Shown here in pieces: positions 32,329 through 36,761 of a DNA stretch of 36,761 nt. The notes under the pieces are model-generated. The model saw only the letters and a program-made list of their open reading frames with translations, was not told where the DNA came from and did not search any database. Origin of the DNA: CAYFXE01 sp964347035 (lineage in GTDB: Bacteria > Acidobacteriota > Aminicenantia > Aminicenantales > Aminicenantaceae). Position 1 is the first letter of the stretch. Each line of letters begins with the position of its first letter. A program made the position numbers and the translations under genes. The DNA is taken from NCBI GenBank assembly GCA_964347035.1, contig CAYFXE010000030.1, forward strand, positions 1 to 36,761. The letters run 5' to 3'.

Positions 32329-35300
32329 ATGAAATGTGCTAAATGTGGTTTTGATAATCCCCCGGAGCTTTCCTTTTGCGGAAAGTGCGGAACACAAATC
32401 CGTTCCTCCGAAGACATCTCTGGACCAACAGAAACTGTAGAAGCTCCTAAAGAAGAACTAACGACAGGCTCGATTTTTGCAGAAAGATATCAGATTGTAG
32501 AAGAACTTGGTAAGGGAGGGATGGGAAAAGTCTATAGGGCCCTTGATAAACAGCTGAATGAGGAAGTGGCTTTAAAGCTCATAAAGCCTGAGATTGGCTC
32601 GGACAAGAGGACTGTTGAGAGGTTTAGCAATGAACTGAAACTCGCTCGCAAGATTGCTCACAAGAATGTGGGTCGAATGTACGAGCTGATGGAAGATAAG
32701 GGAACTCGCTTTATCACTATGGAGTATGTTTCAGGTCAAGACTTGAGGGGATTGATAAGACAATCAGGACAATTGGCGATTGGAACCACGATTAATATTG
32801 CCAAACAAGTTTGTGAAGGATTAGCAGAGGCTCATAATTTAGGTGTCGTCCATCGGGACTTAAAGCCGAGCAATGTCATGATTGATAAAGTTGGAAATGT
32901 TCGGATTATGGATTTTGGGATAGCGCGTTCTGTAGAGGGGAAAGGAATAACGGGGCCAGGTGTGATGATAGGTACTCCTGAGTATATGTCGCCTGAGCAG
33001 GTGGAAGGCAAAGAAACAGACCAGCGTTCTGACATTTATTCATTGGGGGTAATTCTTTACGAAATGGTTACAGGAAGAGTGCCGTTTGAGGGAGATACAG
33101 CATTAACCATAGCGGTGAAGCACAAGACTGAAGAACCAAAGGATCCTAGAGAGCTCAATACGCAACTATCTGAGGATCTAAGCCGAGTGATACTGAAGTG
33201 TTTGGATAAGGATAAAGATAAACGGTATCAGAGTGCAGGTGAAGTAAGATCTGAGCTCACGAACATAGAGAGAGGTGTTCCAACGACTGAGCGGGTGATT
33301 CCAGAGAGAAAGCCTCTCACATCGAGAGAAATTACTGTCAAGTTTAGTATTAAAAAGCTTGGCGTTCCACTCCTGTTTTTTATCGCTGTTATCGTCGTTG
33401 GAATTGTCATCTGGCGTATTATTCCGAAGAAAGCCTCCATTCCTATTCATTACGATAAACCTGCTATTGCTGTCATGTACTTTGAGAACAACACCGGTGA
33501 TGCGAATCTGGACCATTACCGAAAAGCGATTTCGGACCTGCTGATTACAGATCTTTCCCAGTCCAAGCACATCCAGGTGGTGAGGGGAGATAAGCTTTAC
33601 AACATTCTTAAACAGCTCAATCTCGATGATGCCCAAAGTTATTCCTCGGAAGATTTGAAAAATGTGGCTGCCCAGGGAAAGGCTTCTCATATCCTTCAAG
33701 GAAGCTACACAAAAGCTGGTGAAAATTTCAGGATCAATTATATACTTCATGAGGCAAACACCGAAGAGCTTATCGGGTCAGATAAGACTGAAGAACAAGG
33801 TGAAGAGAGCATCTTCATCATGGTGGATGAGATCACAAAAAAAATCAAAGCCAACTTCAAGCTTTCACAGCAGCAAATCAGCGAAGATATTGATAGAGAT
33901 GTGGGCACAATCACAACAAATTCTCCTGAGGCCCTCAAATTTTACACCGAAGCCAGGCACTATCACAGCACAGGTCAATACCGGAATAGCATTCAGGCCA
34001 TGGAGAAAGCAGTTGCCTTGGATCCCGAATTCGCCATGGCGTATAGATCTTTGGCTATGAGCTATAACAATTTGAGTCTTTTTACTGAAAGAACAGAATA
34101 TTTTGAGAAAGCCATTGAGCTGTCGGATCGGCTCTCAGACAGAGAACGTTACCAAATACAGGGAGGTTTTTATATGGGTTCGGAGAGGACCTACGGAAAA
34201 GCCATCGAAGCCTTCAGTAATTTATTAAAACTTTATCCAGAGGATTACACCGCGGCTGTAAATCTCGGGGTTATATACGCCGGTATAAATGAATTTGACA
34301 AGGCTATTGAGTTACTCAGAACGGCTGTTAAGTCTTCCGAAGGGCGACTTCTCGCTTATACAAATTTGGAATCCTACTACAGAGCCAAAGGGATGTATGA
34401 AGAAGCAAGGGAGTTACTTGAAAATTATATCAACAATGTTTCGGATCATTCCGCCATTCATCGTGACCTCTCCCATCTTTATGTCCAGCAGGGAAAATTT
34501 GATCTTGCCATGGATGAGATCGAAAAGGCTTTCTACCTCGATCCAACCCATTATTTAAATTATCGGAGAAAAGGAGATATCTATGTATATCAGGGAAATC
34601 TGATAAAAGCAGAAGAAGAGTACAAAAAGCTTCTGAATCTTAGAGAGCCTGCAGCTTCTGCATTTGGTTTTCAAAGGAGCATCTGCTTAGGTCTTCACCA
34701 TGGTCAATATAAGAAAGTAATGAATTTGAGCCAACAGGGGATAGCTCTCTCTAGAAAATATGGCCAGAGTCTATGGGAAGTAAGATTTCGTATAAGCTTA
34801 GCAATAACCAATTACATTTTAGGAGATTTTGAGAATGCAATAAGGGAGTGTGACGCTGCGTGGAAGACTGCCGTGGAAGCGGATGATCTCACCTCACAAA
34901 GAAACGCCCATTTGGTGAGAGGACAGGTATTTTTGCAAATGGGTGAAACCAACAAAGCCCAGGAAGCGGCCGATAAACTCAAAACTATGATCGAAAAAGG
35001 AATCCACAAAAAGGCTATAAGGCTTTATTATTATTTACAGGGCACAATCGAGCTCAAAAAGAAAAATTACTCTGAGGCTATTGATTATTTTGAAAAGGCC
35101 ATATCTTTGTTGAACTATGGTCCTCTTACAAAGCGAGCGGATTTCATTGACTCTCTAGCTCTCGCTTATTACAAAGCCGGGGATCTAGATAATGCATTGA
35201 GAGAATATGAGAGAATAACGACCCTGACAACCGGAAGGCTTGCCTATGGCAATATTTATGCCAAGTCCTTCCACATGCTCGGCAAGATCTATGAAGAGCA

Positions 35301-35421
35301 GGGCGACAGAGCCAAGGCTATAGAGAATTATGAGAAATTCCTCGAACTCTGGAAGGATGCTGATCCAGGTCTCGCTGAGGTTGAGGATGCCAAAAAGAGA
35401 TTGACAGAGTTAAAAAGTTAG
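32329..35421 (+). CDS. Zinc ribbon-Ser/Thr kinase with TM, TolB-like and TPR regions
   Basis: A 1030-residue membrane-anchored kinase. In order: a zinc ribbon (Cys3, 6, 17, 20); a Ser/Thr kinase with GKGGMGKVY, Lys83, HRDLKPSN (Asp177), DFG (Asp195) and GTPEYMSPEQ; a basic linker; one membrane helix (about 344-365, LGVPLLFFIAVIVVGIVIW); a TolB/FlgO-like domain (about 378-520, starting PAIAVMYFENNTGD); and TPRs to the end. The kinase would face the cytosol and the TolB/TPR part the periplasm. Such proteins are abundant in Acidobacteria-like genomes. The kinase domain is close to that of the 20229 gene, so the two are paralogs. The ATG has AGGGGAGA upstream. It is a single-gene unit flanked by 105-bp direct repeats. 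Confidence 0.92.
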   Translation: MKCAKCGFDNPPELSFCGKCGTQIRSSEDISGPTETVEAPKEELTTGSIFAERYQIVEELGKGGMGKVYRALDKQLNEEVALKLIKPEIGSDKRTVERFSNELKLARKIAHKNVGRMYELMEDKGTRFITMEYVSGQDLRGLIRQSGQLAIGTTINIAKQVCEGLAEAHNLGVVHRDLKPSNVMIDKVGNVRIMDFGIARSVEGKGITGPGVMIGTPEYMSPEQVEGKETDQRSDIYSLGVILYEMVTGRVPFEGDTALTIAVKHKTEEPKDPRELNTQLSEDLSRVILKCLDKDKDKRYQSAGEVRSELTNIERGVPTTERVIPERKPLTSREITVKFSIKKLGVPLLFFIAVIVVGIVIWRIIPKKASIPIHYDKPAIAVMYFENNTGDANLDHYRKAISDLLITDLSQSKHIQVVRGDKLYNILKQLNLDDAQSYSSEDLKNVAAQGKASHILQGSYTKAGENFRINYILHEANTEELIGSDKTEEQGEESIFIMVDEITKKIKANFKLSQQQISEDIDRDVGTITTNSPEALKFYTEARHYHSTGQYRNSIQAMEKAVALDPEFAMAYRSLAMSYNNLSLFTERTEYFEKAIELSDRLSDRERYQIQGGFYMGSERTYGKAIEAFSNLLKLYPEDYTAAVNLGVIYAGINEFDKAIELLRTAVKSSEGRLLAYTNLESYYRAKGMYEEARELLENYINNVSDHSAIHRDLSHLYVQQGKFDLAMDEIEKAFYLDPTHYLNYRRKGDIYVYQGNLIKAEEEYKKLLNLREPAASAFGFQRSICLGLHHGQYKKVMNLSQQGIALSRKYGQSLWEVRFRISLAITNYILGDFENAIRECDAAWKTAVEADDLTSQRNAHLVRGQVFLQMGETNKAQEAADKLKTMIEKGIHKKAIRLYYYLQGTIELKKKNYSEAIDYFEKAISLLNYGPLTKRADFIDSLALAYYKAGDLDNALREYERITTLTTGRLAYGNIYAKSFHMLGKIYEEQGDRAKAIENYEKFLELWKDADPGLAEVEDAKKRLTELKS

Positions 35422-35878
35422 TAATCTATCTGAATATCTTAATTATTCAATATTCTGACTTAATAGATTTTTCATTTAAATTATTGAAAATAAAGGGATA
35501 ATGCCGAAGAGGGGATTCGGGCTCCCTGTGTTTTTCTAACTTATTCAATATCAACAAATTATGAGCTAAGTCGCTGGAAACAAGAAATTTTCATCTTTTC
35601 GTTTTGTTTTATATTCTTTGATATATATTCGTATTTTTTGCCTTCAAATTGTCACAATTTTGGCACAAGCTTGTCTTGACCTCCTCGCATAATAGATGCA
35701 AGGGACTTAAAATCTCGATATTATGAGCTATGCACAAGTTTGAGTCCGTTATTCAGCAATCATAAAAAGTCAAACAATATTTTTAGAGAGTTGGACTTCG
35801 TATGAGACTTATCCTTCTCAGATGACAAAAATGACATACGTTGTTTACACATGGATTAAGCAGAGAATGTCAAGATTC
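35422..35878. other. Gene-free spacer
   Basis: AT-rich 457-bp gap between the convergent kinase and alcohol dehydrogenase genes. It contains the second 105-bp direct repeat (35620-35724). Otherwise I see no open frame with a ribosome binding site and no clear terminator. Confidence 0.5.
35620..35724 (+). repeat. 105-bp direct repeat, copy 2
   Basis: Same orientation as copy 1 at 32066-32170 and gap-free over its length. No plus-strand gene follows it in the window; the next gene is on the minus strand. This suggests that a second kinase-type gene was once downstream, or that the repeat itself is an element. Confidence 0.75.
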
Positions 35879-36761
35879 TTAAAATATCATCTTTTTTAGT
35901 TTTTTTAAATTACCGATATCACCAAAGTAGACAGAATCCGTTGTTATTTCTTCAAATTTTTCATCATTAATGTCCATGTCCGAAAATGTTTCAGGCATCT
36001 CTAAGAATCTAAAAAATTCTCTTGTTTTTTGTATGCCTAATTTAGCAATATCTGTTTTGTTTCCTTTATCGGTTGTATTCCAGACGTTATGAGCAAATTC
36101 TACAAATTTCTCTATGTTCTCGTTCATGACATACTTCATCCAATCAGGAAACAATATGGCAAGACATATGCCGTGGGTAAGATCATATCTTGCACTGACT
36201 TCATGTGCGATTTTATGGGTAGCAAAGTCTCCCTGTTTGCCTGATAACAGAAGCCCGTTTAAAGCAAGGCCTCCGGCCCACATTATATTTGCCCTTGCTT
36301 CGTAATTTTTAGGATTTTCTAAAATGCTACGAGCATACTTTATACATGTTTTTAAGATTCCTTCAGCCAATCGATCCTGAAGATAAGCTCCTTTTGTGTT
36401 ATCAAAATACTGTTCAAAGACATGGCTCATAATATCAACAATCCCTGCAGCAGTGTGTATTCGGGGAACAGTCATTGTGTAGGTGGGGTCAAGTATTTAA
36501 AATTTCGGCCTTAAATAGTTTGATGTCATGGGCAATTTTTGTTGTGTCTCTTCCTTACTGATGACCGCACTTGCATTCATTTCAGAGGCTGTTGCTGCCA
36601 GAGTTAAGACAGTTCCAATGGGGAGGGCTTTTTCGACTACTGCTCTTTTCATAAACAAATCCCAGACATCACCTTGATAGAAGACTCCTGCGGCAATGGC
36701 TTTGGAACAATCTATGACACTATCTCCTCCAACAGCTAAGATAAAATCAATTTCGTTTTTC
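35879..36761 (-). pseudogene. Iron-containing alcohol dehydrogenase, broken by an in-frame stop (5' end outside window)
   Basis: On the minus strand, codons from the window edge (36761) to 36500 read an Fe-ADH/butanol dehydrogenase middle region: AVGGDSVIDCSKAIAAG, KALPIGTVLTLAATASEMN, ISKEETQQKL, then LRPKF. A TAA at 36499-36497 follows, and the same frame continues ILDPTYTMTVPRIHTAAGIV to the natural stop at 35879. So the family's 'RPKFSILDPxYT' motif has a stop in place of one residue. The metal ligands are present (Asp and His in GIVDIMSHVFEQYF; His pair in THKIAHEVSARYDLTHG). GGDS for the usual GGGS and AATAS for AATGS also differ from consensus. Family members reduce aldehydes with NAD(P)H. 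Translation could restart at the ATG at 36475, but that fragment would lack the nucleotide-binding domain. Confidence 0.8.

Overview
The window looks like a draft chromosomal contig (two short N-runs, at 16736-16745 and 17069-17079) from an anaerobic, amino-acid and organic-acid fermenting Gram-negative-type bacterium. Three things point to a Candidatus Aminicenantes / Acidobacteriota-like or deltaproteobacterial organism: zinc-ribbon Ser/Thr kinases fused to TolB-like and TPR regions, a DUF3160 protein, and the mix of a Na+-pumping decarboxylase with an indolepyruvate:ferredoxin oxidoreductase. This placement is inference from gene content; there is no rRNA or other marker gene here.

Layout. 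1-480: a nested inverted-repeat element and a broken zinc-ribbon remnant. 481-1707: a small ABM-like protein and a secreted CBM9-like protein. 1866-6291: glycerate 2-kinase, pyruvate kinase and a Tat-exported FAD oxidoreductase. 6322-7746 (minus): RraA/HMG-aldolase-like and metallo-beta-lactamase-fold proteins, separated by a MITE-like element with perfect 25-bp inverted repeats. 7990-11724: a DUF3160 protein and a di-heme cytochrome c peroxidase lipoprotein, separated by hairpin repeats. 11764-15998 (minus): biotin ligase followed by the oadG-oadA-oadB Na+ decarboxylase operon. 16196-17050: folD, interrupted by an assembly gap. 17080-18224 (minus): an AT-rich toxin-antitoxin pair (RelE-like toxin, Xre-Panacea antitoxin). 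18346-19959 (minus): an orphan iorA-like gene. 20229-24272: a 1347-residue kinase-cyclase-STAND-TPR protein. 24269-28862 (minus): a six-gene molybdenum hydroxylase operon (small Cys protein, FAD, 2Fe-2S and Mo subunits, a frameshifted zinc-finger protein, CoxG). 29317-31957: two secreted TPR proteins behind a consensus sigma-54 promoter. 32329-35421: a second zinc-ribbon kinase with TolB-like and TPR regions, flanked by 105-bp direct repeats. 35879-36761 (minus): an iron alcohol dehydrogenase broken by an in-frame stop.

How the parts fit. Several metabolic genes meet at the PEP/pyruvate/oxaloacetate node: glycerate kinase feeds 2-phosphoglycerate toward PEP, pyruvate kinase makes pyruvate, RraA-family enzymes release pyruvate from oxo-acids, and OadGAB couples decarboxylation to Na+ export. 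The two large kinases share an N-terminal zinc ribbon and very similar promoters, so they are probably paralogous signalling hubs whose outputs have diverged (cyclase plus STAND ATPase in one, membrane-anchored TolB/TPR in the other). Several genes carry single lesions (a homopolymer frameshift, an internal frameshift, a nonsense codon), which are either true decay or draft-assembly errors.
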